From: Thermoleophilia bacterium
Lineage (GTDB): Bacteria > Actinomycetota > Thermoleophilia > Miltoncostaeales > Miltoncostaeaceae
DNA length: 64,000 nt
Direction of reading: 5' to 3'
Assembly (NCBI GenBank): GCA_020848615.1
Contig: JADLHW010000024.1
Coordinates: forward strand, 1-64,000
Under the pieces are notes generated by a model. That model made no database searches, had not been told where the DNA came from, and saw only the letters and a program-made list of their open reading frames with translations. Each line of letters opens with the position of its first letter. The first letter of the stretch is position 1. This document shows, one piece after another, positions 17,813 to 26,233 of the stretch. Both the position numbers and the translations under genes were made by a program.

Positions 17813-17815
17813 CGG

Positions 17816-20800
17816 TCAGCGCCGCGGCAGGATCGTGAGGCGCACCGCGCGCCGCTCACCCGAGCCGGCCCCGCCCCCCGCCAGGCGCAGGCCGATCCGG
17901 TAGGCGCCGGGCTTCAGGCGCACCCGGCCCCACCGCGTGGCGATGCGGACCACGTTGACCCCGGGGCGCCCGCGCACGGTGCGATGGGCGATGTCGACCC
18001 ATGCCACGCAGCGGCGGCCGGAGGTGCGGCGCGGCCGGCAGACGCCGCCGGCGACCCGGCCGGGCCGCGCCGTCCGCACCGTGATCGCGACACGGTTGAC
18101 GCCGGCCAGGGTGAACCGCAGGCCCGCATGCCCGCCCTGCCGGATCCGGGCCGGGCGCAGCGACACGCCGCGGAGCGTGGGCCCGGGGTTCCCGGTGCTC
18201 ACCGAGGCGACCCCGCACGTGCCGGCCGCGGCGTTCAGGTAGACGTGCGAGAGGTCCGCCGACCGGTAGCCGTCCGCCACCAGGGCCGGGTTCGTGCTCT
18301 CGAACGCGATGCACGCCAGGTCCGGGGAGCCGCCGGGCGCGCCGCCGGGGCGGGAGCCCAGCAGGAGGCCGCCGCCGTCGGCGCGGCTCACGCCGGTGAT
18401 GGTGCCGGCCGTCGCGTCGCGCAGGAAGACGTCCTCGGTGCCGTCCGCGTCTCCGGGAACCAGGTTCGTGGCGGACGAGGTGAACGCCACGCGGGTGCCG
18501 TCGTCGCTGATCACCGGCAGGCCCGACGGCCCGTCGCCCTTGGTCCCGGAGGCGGCACGGCTCACCAGGACGGTGCGGCCGGTCACCAGGTTCCGCGTGA
18601 AGACGTCCTGCACGGCGTCCGGGTCGTCGGCGGTGAGTCCTGGCGCCTGCGCCGCGAAGGCCACGACGGCGCCGTCGGCGTCCAGTGCCGGCGCCCCGGC
18701 GAGGCCGTCGGCGGCCCCGGCGGTGCCGTCGGGGCGGCTCGCCCACATGGTCATCGACGCCGGCAGGTCCCGCACGTACACGTCGTCCCCGGTGCCCGTG
18801 TCGCCCGAGCCGGGCACCGCGGTGCGGGTCGCGAACGCCACGCGGCTGCCGTTCCCCGAGATGGCCGGGCTGTCGGCCCCGTCGGCCACGGGCGCGCCGG
18901 AGCCGCCGGGAAGGCGCGACGCGAGCTGCGGCGCGGCCGCCGAGCGATTGCGCACCCACACCTGCTCCGTGCCGGCCGGGACCGCCACCCCGAGGTTCGT
19001 GGACGTGCTGGAGAACGCCACCGTGCCGCCGTCGGCGCTCAGCGCGGGCGACCGGCTGGCGCCGTCGCCCACCACCACGCCGGCGGTGCTGGCGACCGTG
19101 AGGGCGCCGGTGTCGCGGCGCCACAGCACCACCTGGGAGTTCACGCCCGCCCCCAGGTTCGCGGCGGTGGTGGTGAACGCGACGGTGCCGCCGTCGGCGC
19201 TGATGACCGGCTCCGAGGAGTTCCCCGTGCCCGGCGCGCCCGACGCGTCGCGGCTGAGGAGCGTGACCTCGCCGGTGGCCACGTCGCGCATGAACACCTG
19301 GCTGTCCGCGCTGCCGGCGCCGGGCAGCAGGCCGTCGCTCTGGGACGCGAACACCGCCCACCGGCCGCCGCGGCTCAGCGTGCGGCCGGCGACACCGCGC
19401 GACCCCTCGGCGGAGTCGGCCAGGGCGATGGAGAGGGTTGCGTTGCCCACCTGCTGCGGCGCGGGGTCGGTGGCGGCGCCGGCGGGCCGGGAGACACGCC
19501 GCGTGACGCCGCCGACGAGGTCCCGCGTGTACACCTGGTTGGCGTCGGTGTCGCCCCCCGGGGCGGTGCCGTGCCCCTCCGCGTCGAACACCGCGGTGAC
19601 GCCGTCGCCGGAGATCCCGGTTTCCGCCTGCACCTTCACCGCCGGCGCGCCCGCGGCGCCGTCGGCGCGCGAGGCGAGGATGGTGCGGCCCGCGGCGACG
19701 TCGCGCACGTGGACGGCGTTCTGGGTGCCGGGCAGGCCGTCGGCGAGGTTGCCGGACCGCGAGGCGAAGGCCACACGGTTGCCGTCGTCGCTGATCGCGA
19801 AGCCGAACACGAAGCCGTTCGCGAGCACCATGCCCGTGCCGTCCGCCACGCTCACGGGCACCGTGGTGGCCGCCAGCGGGCGCCGCAGGTAGATGTTCGT
19901 CGCGGCGGCGCCGGTGCCCGCGCCGCCCAGGTTCGTCGCGCTCGAGGAGAACGCCACCCCGGAGGCGTCCCGGGAGAGCTGCACGCCGGTCACCACGCCG
20001 TTCTGCGCGCCGGAGGCGCCGGTGGGACGCGACACGTACGTGACGGCGCCGGTGGGGAGGTTCTTCACGTAGGCGTCGCGGTCGCCGGGGCCGTCGGCCG
20101 CGTCGAGCCCGGTGTCGGTGAGGAACGCGACGCGCGTGCCGTCCGCCGCCTGGCTGCCGTCCACGCCGCCCGCGGCCGGGGACGCGGGGCCCGCCGCCCG
20201 GCTCACCAGCACCGTCGAGGACGCCGCGGCGGCGATGCGCCGCTGGTAGACGTCCGGCTCGCCGTTGGCGTCCGCGGGGTCGGCGGCCGCCACGGTCGTG
20301 AACGTGACGCGCACCTCGCGGGACGCGCCGGCCCCGGTGACCGTGACGTCCGGGGAGTCCCCGCCCTCGGTGAGCTGCCCGCCCTCCGACACGCTCGCCC
20401 GCAGGGTTGCGGCGCCGTCGCGCACGAACACGTCGGCGGCCCCGTTGGTGTCGCCCGGGACGAGGTTCCCCGCGGCGCTGGTGAACGCCACCGCCGTCCC
20501 GTCGGGGCTGATCGCCGGGTTGGCGCAGTCGGCGTCCGCGACGGGCCCGGCGGCGCCGTCGGCGCGGTCGAGCAGGGTGGTCGCACCCGTGAGCGTGTCG
20601 CGCACGTAGCAGTGGATGCCCGCGTCGTCGGCGGTGCCGGGGTCCAGGCCGTCGGCGCCGGAGGTGAACACCACCAGGCGGCCGTCGGCGCTCACGGCGC
20701 GCCCGGCGCCGAGGTGGGCGCCGGAGACGCCGTCGCCGGGCAGGGCCCCCGCCGGCCGGTCGATGAGGACCGTCGCGCCCTGCGGGACCGCGGCGGCCAG

Positions 20801-20860
20801 GCACGGCGTCGCGGCGAGGGCCGCGGCGGCCATGATTGCGACGGGGGTGCGCACGGCCAC
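17816..20860 (-). CDS. Secreted TolB-like beta-propeller protein
   Basis: A 1014-residue exported protein. Residues 1-24 are a signal peptide. The bulk (about 30-890) is a long series of TolB/PD40-type propeller blades, each with a conserved S-x-DG-xx-VAF(T/S)S strand and a DVFVRD or VYVRDL strand. About 14-16 repeats can be counted, enough for two propellers. The last 110 residues are a separate beta module with two cysteines (GVCRPRR and GRRCVAW) and a KPGAYRIGL strand, similar to the end of the neighbouring beta-helix protein. The function is probably binding or structural at the cell surface. The gene forms a pair with the small zinc-ribbon gene downstream. Confidence 0.85.
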   Translation of the reverse strand: MAVRTPVAIMAAAALAATPCLAAAVPQGATVLIDRPAGALPGDGVSGAHLGAGRAVSADGRLVVFTSGADGLDPGTADDAGIHCYVRDTLTGATTLLDRADGAAGPVADADCANPAISPDGTAVAFTSAAGNLVPGDTNGAADVFVRDGAATLRASVSEGGQLTEGGDSPDVTVTGAGASREVRVTFTTVAAADPADANGEPDVYQRRIAAAASSTVLVSRAAGPASPAAGGVDGSQAADGTRVAFLTDTGLDAADGPGDRDAYVKNLPTGAVTYVSRPTGASGAQNGVVTGVQLSRDASGVAFSSSATNLGGAGTGAAATNIYLRRPLAATTVPVSVADGTGMVLANGFVFGFAISDDGNRVAFASRSGNLADGLPGTQNAVHVRDVAAGRTILASRADGAAGAPAVKVQAETGISGDGVTAVFDAEGHGTAPGGDTDANQVYTRDLVGGVTRRVSRPAGAATDPAPQQVGNATLSIALADSAEGSRGVAGRTLSRGGRWAVFASQSDGLLPGAGSADSQVFMRDVATGEVTLLSRDASGAPGTGNSSEPVISADGGTVAFTTTAANLGAGVNSQVVLWRRDTGALTVASTAGVVVGDGASRSPALSADGGTVAFSSTSTNLGVAVPAGTEQVWVRNRSAAAPQLASRLPGGSGAPVADGADSPAISGNGSRVAFATRTAVPGSGDTGTGDDVYVRDLPASMTMWASRPDGTAGAADGLAGAPALDADGAVVAFAAQAPGLTADDPDAVQDVFTRNLVTGRTVLVSRAASGTKGDGPSGLPVISDDGTRVAFTSSATNLVPGDADGTEDVFLRDATAGTITGVSRADGGGLLLGSRPGGAPGGSPDLACIAFESTNPALVADGYRSADLSHVYLNAAAGTCGVASVSTGNPGPTLRGVSLRPARIRQGGHAGLRFTLAGVNRVAITVRTARPGRVAGGVCRPRRTSGRRCVAWVDIAHRTVRGRPGVNVVRIATRWGRVRLKPGAYRIGLRLAGGGAGSGERRAVRLTILPRR

Positions 20861-20938
20861 AGGTTCCGCCCGCGGCGGCGTGCGGTCAACCGGACGTCCG
20901 GGGGGTCCGGCTGCGGGAAACCCGGGGCGCGCGGGGCC

Positions 20939-22114
20939 TCAGAGGCCCCGCTGGCGCTCCCCGGCGAGCTCGGTGAACACCCCGTAGGAGGGCTTCTGCG
21001 ACCCGTCCTCCCGCAGCAGCCCCGCCGGCCAGTTGGGGTTGTCCTGCAGGTTGAACCACACGACCACGCGCACCCGCGGGTCGCGCACCGCCGGCATCGC
21101 GAGGATGTCCCGCAGGTTCGCGGCCTGGGCCTCCTCGCTCACGAACGTCTTGCGGTACGGGGTCTCGGCCGTGGTGTAGCCCGCCTCGGTGATGGCGATG
21201 CCGAGGTCCGGGCGCCACGTCTCCAGCTCGTCCAGCAGGACGTCGAGGGTCCCCCATGCCGGGACCGCCGGGGTGACCTCCCGCGGCGCGGCCGCCGGGT
21301 AGATGTGCTGCGAGTACACGTCCAGCGGCACGTCCCTGCGGCGCAGCCCCACCAGCCAGTCGCGGGCGCCCACGGCGTTCGCGCCGGTGCGGCTGCGCGG
21401 GCCGGCGGCGCCCACCAGCACGACGGTGCCGGCCCCGCCACCGGCCTTCACCGCCGGGTACGCGGCCTTCACCATGGCCGCGTACGTGTCGATCCACCGC
21501 TGCGTCCCGCCGGCCGGGTGCATGAACAGCTTGAGGTTCGGTTCGTTCCACAGCTCCCAGTGCGTGACCTTCGGCAGCGCGGCGCCGCCGGCGGTGAAGG
21601 TGCCGGAGTAGCGGGTGCTGGCCGCCCGCATGAACTCCGCGAACGCGGCGGGGTCCGGTGGCACCGAGTTGTACGGCGTGAGGGGCCCCACGGTGGTGGT
21701 GCCGCCGGTGGCCCAGGCCGGGGCGTTGAACACGTCGACGATGGGGCTGATGCCCGCCGCGGCGAACCCGGTGAGGATCGCGTCCATGCGGGTCCAGTCG
21801 TAGGCGGGGTCCGCCGGGTCGGTGGGGTCCGCCGGCCGCGCGGGGGCGACGTCCTTCCAGAACAGGTCCACGCGGGTGACCTTCGCGCCGGTCTGCGCGA
21901 CCATCGCGGTGCGCTCCGCCGGGTCGGCGTTGGCGTTCACCAGGCGGTCGTCCTGCACGGCGAGCGCCGGCGGGAGCCCCTCATCGGTGAGGGGCAGCGG
22001 CTGCGGGCCGGTGGCGGTGCTGCGGGGCACCTCCGAGTTGGAGGAGTCCGAGCATCCGGCCACCAGCGGGATGAGGGCGAGGGCCGCCGCGATCGCGGCC
22101 AGGCGCGTCCTCAC
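20939..22114 (-). CDS. Glycoside-hydrolase-like lipoprotein (clan GH-A type barrel)
   Basis: A 391-residue lipoprotein. The N-terminus RLAAIAAALALIPLVAGC contains a lipobox (LVAGC) for membrane attachment. The mature domain has a TIM-barrel layout of the GH-A clan, closest in feel to GH39/GH5 beta-xylosidase-like proteins: HWELWNEPN supplies the acid/base Glu after Asn, and IAITEAGYTT supplies the likely nucleophile Glu, followed by VVWFNLQDNPNW. The GTG at 22114 was chosen because GGAGA precedes it and the signal peptide starts there; ATG 22147 would add 11 residues. The substrate is unknown. It is upstream of the propeller gene on the same strand, 78 bp away. Confidence 0.8.
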   Translation of the reverse strand: MRTRLAAIAAALALIPLVAGCSDSSNSEVPRSTATGPQPLPLTDEGLPPALAVQDDRLVNANADPAERTAMVAQTGAKVTRVDLFWKDVAPARPADPTDPADPAYDWTRMDAILTGFAAAGISPIVDVFNAPAWATGGTTTVGPLTPYNSVPPDPAAFAEFMRAASTRYSGTFTAGGAALPKVTHWELWNEPNLKLFMHPAGGTQRWIDTYAAMVKAAYPAVKAGGGAGTVVLVGAAGPRSRTGANAVGARDWLVGLRRRDVPLDVYSQHIYPAAAPREVTPAVPAWGTLDVLLDELETWRPDLGIAITEAGYTTAETPYRKTFVSEEAQAANLRDILAMPAVRDPRVRVVVWFNLQDNPNWPAGLLREDGSQKPSYGVFTELAGERQRGL

Positions 22115-22229
22115 GCGGTCTCCGGTTCGTGCCGTCGGTCCATGCATTCCCCATATCCGTCGGGAGCCCGCGCTCCCGTCACATCCCCGGCAGCATTCCA
22201 GACGGCGCGGCGCGATGGCGGAATCCGGC

Positions 22230-22260
22230 GGCCCGGGTGTCGCGGTGCGACACGCGGGCC
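22230..22260 (-). terminator. Hairpin after the 57-residue gene
   Basis: GTGTCGC and GCGACAC pair around a 3-nt loop. Beyond one G-G mismatch a further six pairs extend the stem. It starts 6 nt past the stop codon of the minus-strand gene ending at 22267, which supports that gene being real. Confidence 0.45.
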
Positions 22261-22266
22261 ACGGCG

Positions 22267-22440
22267 TCACGGGGTGTCGCACCCCAGGGACGAGGGGTAC
22301 GCCTCCGCCACGGTCATGGCCTTCCCGGCGGGCACGTCGCCGTTGCCCGGCATGGCGTCCGCGAGCTCCCACAGCGCGTCGGGAGAGCCGCCTTGGGCGT
22401 CCATCTCGCGCAGCAGCGCCGTGAGGTGCGCGAGGTCCAT
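22267..22440 (-). CDS. Small hypothetical protein (57 aa)
   Basis: A short frame beginning MDLAHLTALLREMDAQGG and ending in a cysteine-containing SSLGCDTP tail. The amphipathic N-terminal helix and balanced composition differ from the Arg/Pro-rich shadow frames around it. A GGAGGTGATGGGG stretch lies upstream but is more distant than usual from the ATG at 22440. A hairpin follows the stop. No family is recognised. It lies on the chromosome side of attL, so it is not part of the integrated element. Confidence 0.4.
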   Translation of the reverse strand: MDLAHLTALLREMDAQGGSPDALWELADAMPGNGDVPAGKAMTVAEAYPSSLGCDTP

Positions 22441-22520
22441 GGGGCCGGCATCCCCATCACCTCCGCCGGCTTCTTCAAGCCCGCGCCCACGGCCGCCCGT
22501 ATGACAAGGCGCCCCAGAGT

Positions 22521-22636
22521 GGGGACCACTCAGGACAAGACGCCGGGGAGAACAGATGGCCACCCCTGGGGAGATCCGGCGGCCGCCCCCGGGGACTCCC
22601 AATGACCGCCCACGGGGAGATTCCCATGGCCGCCGT
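22521..22636. repeat. Degenerate direct repeats with a 23-bp period (five units)
   Basis: GGGGA recurs at 22521, 22545, 22568, 22591 and 22614, that is at 24, 23, 23 and 23 bp. Units 2-5 also share a second core near position 13-20 of the unit, close to TGGCCGCC. The middle of each unit varies. The region 22441-22832 otherwise shows no convincing gene. The period is about two helical turns, so sites would lie on one face of the DNA. Confidence 0.4.
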
Positions 22637-22832
22637 CAGATGCAGGGCACCCGCGGGCCGCCGGCAGCTGGGTCACGTCACGCCCGACCGCCGTGTACCC
22701 GCGCCTGCCGCGCGGCTCGGTCCAGAGCGGAGGGCGCCTCATCCGGGCACCCCGGGGAGCCGGGCAAGGACATCCGTCCGGGCGATTCCCGCACGGTCCT
22801 CACCGTGCCGCACGGTGTCTCGACGCGTCATG

Positions 22833-22846
22833 CGAACGGCCGTTCG
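22833..22846. promoter_or_regulatory. SOS-box-like palindrome CGAACGGCCGTTCG, left copy
   Basis: A perfect 14-bp palindrome of the form CGAAC-N4-GTTCG, the layout of actinobacterial and Gram-positive LexA boxes. It sits exactly at the outer edge of the att repeat. No promoter or adequately placed start codon was identified for it, so function here is uncertain. Confidence 0.3.
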
Positions 22847-22863
22847 CGGAGCCACAACGCAAG

Positions 22864-22887
22864 AAACCCCCACACGTGCGGGGGTTT
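22864..22887 (-). terminator. Duplicated tRNA terminator hairpin in attL
   Basis: AAACCCCC and GGGGGTTT flank an 8-nt loop. It is the copy of the tRNA-Gly terminator carried by the att repeat, with one loop base changed. It would end minus-strand transcripts leaving the integrase. Confidence 0.6.
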
Positions 22888-22946
22888 CGAGGAGCGGGCG
22901 ACGGGGCTCGAACCCGCGACCTTCGGCATTGGGAAGGGCCGCGCGG

Positions 22947-24331
22947 TCATCGTGAGATCCCCGTGTCCTTCGCGATCTCGGGGATTTCGAGCTGTTCTGC
23001 GCCCGCGGGCCGCTCGGCGTCTGCGGCTTCGAGTGCCGCTTGCATGCGGCGGGCGGCCTCGGCGAGCTGGGCGTCGGCGTCGACCAGGTGGGAGTACGCG
23101 CCGGCGGTGATCTGCACGTCGGCGTGGCCCAGGAACCGGCTCACGACGATGAGCGGGACGCCCTGGGAGAGCAGCAGGGACCCGGCGCCGTGGCGCAGGC
23201 CGTGGAGGCTCACCAGGGGCTTGCCGTCGTGGTCGAGCAGGCCGGCGTCGGTGAGCGCGCGCTCCAGGGCCTGGGTGGGCGTGTCGGCGGCCATGGGCCC
23301 GCCGGTCGTGCCGGGCCACACGTAGCCGAGGGGGTCGGCGCGGTGCGCGACGACGCTCTGCGCGTACCAGTCGGTGAGCGCCCGGGTGAGGGTGTCGGTG
23401 ATGCGGATGGAGCGTGCATTGCGTCCCTTGGTGGGCTTCTCCATGCGCTTTCCGCCGCGGGTGCGGTCCTGCCAGACCGAGCGGCGCACCACGATCGCGC
23501 GGCCGTCCAGGTCGATGTCGCCCCAGCGCAGGCCGATCAGCTCGCCGCGGCGCAGCCCACATTCGGCGGCGGTGCGCAGCAGGCTGTGGATGCGGGGGTT
23601 GGGGGTGGCGGCGAACAGCTGCCGGAGCTCCGCGGGGACAGGACGCGTCGTTCGCCGCGGGGCCCGTCGTGGACGTCGCCGGCCAGGCGGAACCGTGCCG
23701 CCTTGATGCCCATCGCCGGGTTCGCGTCGAGCCTCCCCCACTCCACGGCCGCCGACAGCGCGGCGCGCAACACGGCCAGCGTCTTCTCAACGGTGCGGGT
23801 GGATGTGGCATTGGCGGCGACGCCGTTGACGAACTCCAGCACACGCTCGCGAGTGACCTCCGACAGTGGCAGATCCCCGATGGCCGGGCCGATCCGGAGC
23901 CGATAGGTCTCGTCGATGGTGTAGAGCGTTGATGGCGCGAGGCTGCGTTCCCGCAGTCGCAGGTAGCGCACGAAGAACTCCTGCACGGTCTCGATCTGCT
24001 CGGGTTCCGGGGCCGGTGGCCGGGCCCCGTAGCCGGCGGCCTGCAGGCGCCGTTTCTCGGCTCTGGCGGCGCGCACGGGGCCGGGGTGCTGCACCTGGCG
24101 GGTGCTGCCCGGGAAGTCACCGGGAACGGTCAGGAGGAACGGGCATCCGCAGCGTCGCCCGGGCTGCCGCTCGCTGGATGCGCGACAGCCGACGCGGTGG
24201 TTCTTGTAAAGACCGGGCTCGAGCGGTTCGCGCCATCCGCGGCGCTCCCGGGGTGTGTCCGCGTCGTCTCGGGGTGGGCCCATTGTGTGAGCCTCTCCGC
24301 CCTCCCCGTTCGGTTCGATGACGAGCGTCAT
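22947..24331 (-). pseudogene. Tyrosine integrase, frameshifted in the middle
   Basis: A phage-type tyrosine recombinase for insertion at tRNA-Gly. The N-terminal frame from ATG 24331 holds an arm-binding segment (YKNHRVGC and RRCGC) and a SAM-like core-binding domain (VQEFFVRYLRLRERSLAPST). The C-terminal frame, ending 22947, holds the catalytic domain with the arginine in AAECGLRRGELIGLRW, a lysine in KGRNARS, HGLRH, LGHADVQIT and the nucleophile tyrosine in GAYSHL. The frames join near 23634-23640: adding one C to the minus-strand CCCC run gives RRVLSPAELRQL, the normal linker into the catalytic domain. Restored length is about 460 residues. All catalytic residues survive, so the lesion is recent, an assembly error, or programmed frameshifting. 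The start overlaps the upstream HTH gene as ATGA. Confidence 0.8.
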
Positions 24332-24555
24332 GCCGACTCCCGCCACCAGCCCGGGGCGAGGCCCTCGCCGGGGTGATGGTGCCGGCCCCGTTCCCATGCG
24401 TCCAGCACGTCGGCGCGGATCACCAGGCGGCGGGCCACGTTGAACCCGCCGGCCCGGTACATCAGCCGCCTCGCGGCCCGCGGGTCGCGCATCCCGTAGC
24501 GGCGCTGCACGTCTGCGACGCCCAGCAGCGGCGGCAGGTCCTCCTGGCCGGTCAT
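24328..24555 (-). CDS. Small HTH protein of the integrative element (recombination directionality factor-like)
   Basis: A 75-residue protein beginning MTGQEDLPPLLGVADVQRRYG. The LLGVADVQRRYGMRDPRAARRLM stretch fits a winged-helix/MerR-like DNA-binding head, followed by FNVARRLVIRADVLDAWERGR, the usual last strand and helix of AlpA/excisionase-like proteins. The C-terminus is His/Gly-rich. The start overlaps the upstream small HTH gene and the stop overlaps the integrase start (both ATGA), so all three are co-translated. A role in excision or in controlling the integrase is inferred from context. Confidence 0.65.
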   Translation of the reverse strand: MTGQEDLPPLLGVADVQRRYGMRDPRAARRLMYRAGGFNVARRLVIRADVLDAWERGRHHHPGEGLAPGWWRESA

Positions 24556-24737
24556 GCCGCGCTCCGCTCGTCGGCGTGCCGGTACGCCGGACGCGGGATG
24601 CTCCCGGCGTCCACCAGGTAGCCGCGTCCCACCCTCACCGCGGCCAGGTCGCTGCGGGCGATCATGCGTCGCACGGTTTCCTCGGAGCACCGCAGGCGTC
24701 CGGCGACCTCCCGGACCGTCAGCAGCTCACGTTCCAT
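24552..24737 (-). CDS. Excisionase-like helix-turn-helix protein
   Basis: A 61-residue DNA-binding protein of the excisionase/MerR-like HTH type: LLTVREVAGRLRCSEETVRRM is the recognition helix region, followed by the VRVGRGYLVD wing. The start ATG at 24737 was chosen over 24758 because GGAGGTGGGGGAG directly precedes it. It is the first gene of a three-gene coupled operon with a second HTH protein and the integrase. It probably acts as Xis or as a regulator of the element. Confidence 0.75.
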   Translation of the reverse strand: MERELLTVREVAGRLRCSEETVRRMIARSDLAAVRVGRGYLVDAGSIPRPAYRHADERSAA

Positions 24738-24866
24738 CTCCCCCACCTCCGTTGTCATGGCGCACCCAACTGGCGCCTCTACATGGAGAAATGGGACGAG
24801 GTGACGCGATGAGGGGGTGTGTAGTGGCGATGCCGACGCCGTATCACGGCCGTGCTACGGTTCCGG

Positions 24867-25054
24867 GTGCGTATCGAAGGGCTCCGCTGGGATGACCGGA
24901 GCGTCCGGCGCATCGCTCGTCACCGGGTGACTCCTGGGGAGGTGCAGGAGGTCGTGCTCGAAGCGCCGCGGTGTTCCGTGCACGCGACGGCCGGCATCTG
25001 GCGATGGGCAACATGACGCCCCGCCGAGCGTCGTCGATGTGGAGCAAGAAGTGA
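24867..25054 (+). pseudogene. BrnT-like toxin remnant, frameshifted
   Basis: From GTG 24867 the frame reads VRIEGLRWDDRSVRRIARH then VTPGEVQEVV, the usual N-terminus of BrnT-type ribonuclease toxins (W-D-x-N-xx-KI-xx-H-x-VT-xx-EV). It then runs to a stop at 25014-25016. The expected next strand, RDGRHLAMGN, lies in another frame, whose stop at 25052-25054 overlaps the antitoxin start as GTGA, the normal toxin-antitoxin spacing. The later core of BrnT is missing, so the toxin is very probably dead. TACGGT 5 nt before the GTG could be a -10 box. Confidence 0.5.
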
Positions 25055-25401
25055 GCCGACCCAAGAAGCCACCAGCGTCCGAACGTGAGGCCGCCGCCAC
25101 CCGATGGGAGTCGACCCACGTGGCCGAGATCCCGGAGGAGGAACTCGAGGAGGTTCCGGTGACGGTGGCCAAGGAGCCGACGATCACCTTCTCGGTTCGC
25201 CTCAGCCGTGACGACGTGAACCGGATCCGTGCGGCGGCCCGAGCGCGGGGCGTCGGCCCGACCGAACTCGCCCGGGCGTGGGTGCTGGAGGCGCTCTCGC
25301 AAGAGGTCGCGGACACCCCGAGCCCGGAGAGGGCGCTCGACCGCGTCCGGGCAAGCCTCAATGAGTTGGAGGTCGCGCTCCGCCATGGCGGAGCGGCCTG
25401 A
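25051..25401 (+). CDS. BrnA/CopG-like ribbon-helix-helix antitoxin
   Basis: A 116-residue protein. Residues about 45-90 form a ribbon-helix-helix domain: the strand ITFSVRLSRDDV followed by NRIRAAARARGVGPTELARA. An acidic N-terminal region (HVAEIPEEELEEVP) would be the toxin-binding part, which places the domains in BrnA-like order. It directly follows the BrnT-like remnant, so it is an orphaned antitoxin or still represses the shared promoter. GTG 25051 was preferred over GTG 25039 because it overlaps the toxin-frame stop. The 236 bp after it (25402-25637) show no gene. Confidence 0.65.
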   Translation: MSRPKKPPASEREAAATRWESTHVAEIPEEELEEVPVTVAKEPTITFSVRLSRDDVNRIRAAARARGVGPTELARAWVLEALSQEVADTPSPERALDRVRASLNELEVALRHGGAA

Positions 25402-25637
25402 GACTCGACACCCGCACGGTTCGTCCGACGCGCACGTCAGACGCGCACAGGACGCGCGGCGCGCGCGTCCTCCGCGCATCAGGTCGCGCGTGGCTGTGCG
25501 GCGGTCCGGGGTGAGCGGGCGCTGATATCACGACGGGGAGGCCACCCCCGCATGGCTTGGCCGTGGGCGGTGTTGGGCCGGCGAACGATCTCGATATCGC
25601 CGACGCCCCGTCCTCGGGGATCCTCAGAGCGCGCGGG

Positions 25638-25850
25638 TCAGGCGACCTCGAGCAGCTCAGCGCTTGACGGGGTGGGTTCGGGCACGGCGAGCCCGTCCTC
25701 TTTCATGCCGGCGATGTGCATGAGGACCGCGTCACGCATGTTGGCGCGCAACTCTTCAAGATTGGCACCGGTCGCGACGCAACCGGGGAGGTCCGGCACG
25801 TATGCCGACAGGTTGCCGGGCCCTTCCTCGATGACCATCAGGTACCGCAT
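25638..25850 (-). CDS. hicB: HicB family antitoxin
   Basis: A 70-residue HicB-type antitoxin with the partial RNase-H-like fold: MRYLMVIEEGPGNLSAYVPDLPGC is the family signature, followed by ATGANLEELRANMRDAVLMHI. It ends soon after the fold and lacks a C-terminal HTH or RHH domain, as in minimal HicB proteins. It binds and neutralises HicA. The ATG at 25850 overlaps the hicA stop (TGATG), placing the antitoxin second, the common order for hicAB. Both genes are intact, unlike most of the element. Confidence 0.9.
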   Translation of the reverse strand: MRYLMVIEEGPGNLSAYVPDLPGCVATGANLEELRANMRDAVLMHIAGMKEDGLAVPEPTPSSAELLEVA

Positions 25851-26044
25851 CACTCGTTCTCCCCGATCCCGGCTTGCCGGAGGATGCTCCGGAGGGTCTT
25901 CGGATGCAGGTCGTCGCTGGGGTGACCTGCCACCGTGACCCGCCCGGGTCGTTCCGGATGCTTGAGCTGGCGATGGCTGCCGCGCCTGGCCACCTCGTAC
26001 CAGCCCGCCTCATCGAGCAGCCGGAGCACCTCTCGGACCTTCAC
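25850..26044 (-). CDS. hicA: HicA family toxin (mRNA interferase)
   Basis: A 64-residue HicA-type toxin with a dsRNA-binding-like fold, predicted to cleave mRNA when free of HicB. The motif ARRGSHRQLKHP contains the catalytic histidine in G-S-H, followed by the VTVAGHPSDDLHPKTLRSIL region. The GTG at 26044 was chosen because homology begins there (MKVREVLRLLDEAGW) and a TACGCT box lies 6 nt upstream. It is the first gene of the hicAB pair. Confidence 0.9.
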   Translation of the reverse strand: MKVREVLRLLDEAGWYEVARRGSHRQLKHPERPGRVTVAGHPSDDLHPKTLRSILRQAGIGENE

Positions 26045-26050
26045 CCGCCG

Positions 26051-26056
26051 AGCGTA
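26051..26056 (-). promoter_or_regulatory. Putative -10 box (TACGCT) of leaderless hicAB
   Basis: On the minus strand TACGCT ends 6 nt before the hicA GTG, with no Shine-Dalgarno sequence. The spacing matches other candidate leaderless genes in the window. Confidence 0.4.
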
Positions 26057-26233
26057 GCGCCCCGGCACCCCCCTGGCGAGATCGGCTCAGGACGGCACGG
26101 CTCGAGGACTTCCAACCGGCGGCGGAGTCTTCGAGCGTCACTCGGTCTGGGAATGACGTCGCTCTGGGGCCAGTGCAAACCGTCGCTCTCATCGGTCGGC
26201 GCACGCCCGGGCGGGCGGCGCATCCACCACGAA

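Larger units (their letters stand above)
22833..22937. repeat. attL: direct repeat containing the 3' part of tRNA-Gly and its terminator
   Basis: This about 105-bp stretch matches 26668-26771 with two substitutions and one inserted base (22928). From its outer edge inward it holds a palindrome (CGAACGGCCGTTCG), the tRNA terminator hairpin, and the tRNA 3' part as far as the anticodon loop (complement of TTCCCAA). Past that point the sequences diverge. It is the usual left scar of integration into a tRNA gene. It cannot encode a functional tRNA because the 5' half is missing. Confidence 0.85.

Noticed and set aside
17585-22504. A 1639-codon plus-strand frame across the propeller and glycosidase genes
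   Set aside because: It is antisense to two genes with clear signal peptides and family motifs, and has no recognisable domain of its own.
22521-22636. Possible CRISPR array
   Set aside because: The repeats are too short and degenerate, the units adjoin without unique spacers, and no cas genes are present.
22893-22937. A second tRNA-Gly
   Set aside because: Only the 3' part of the tRNA is present; the acceptor 5' strand, D-arm and half the anticodon stem are missing, as expected for attL.
24844-25479. A 211-codon minus-strand frame over the BrnTA-like locus
   Set aside because: It has no family similarity and is antisense to an RHH antitoxin and a BrnT-like N-terminus.
26041-26233. Continuation of the recombinase-like frame past 26234
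   Set aside because: After the frameshift the sequence becomes Arg/Pro-rich shadow, while the alternative frame gives the conserved tail and stops at 26234.
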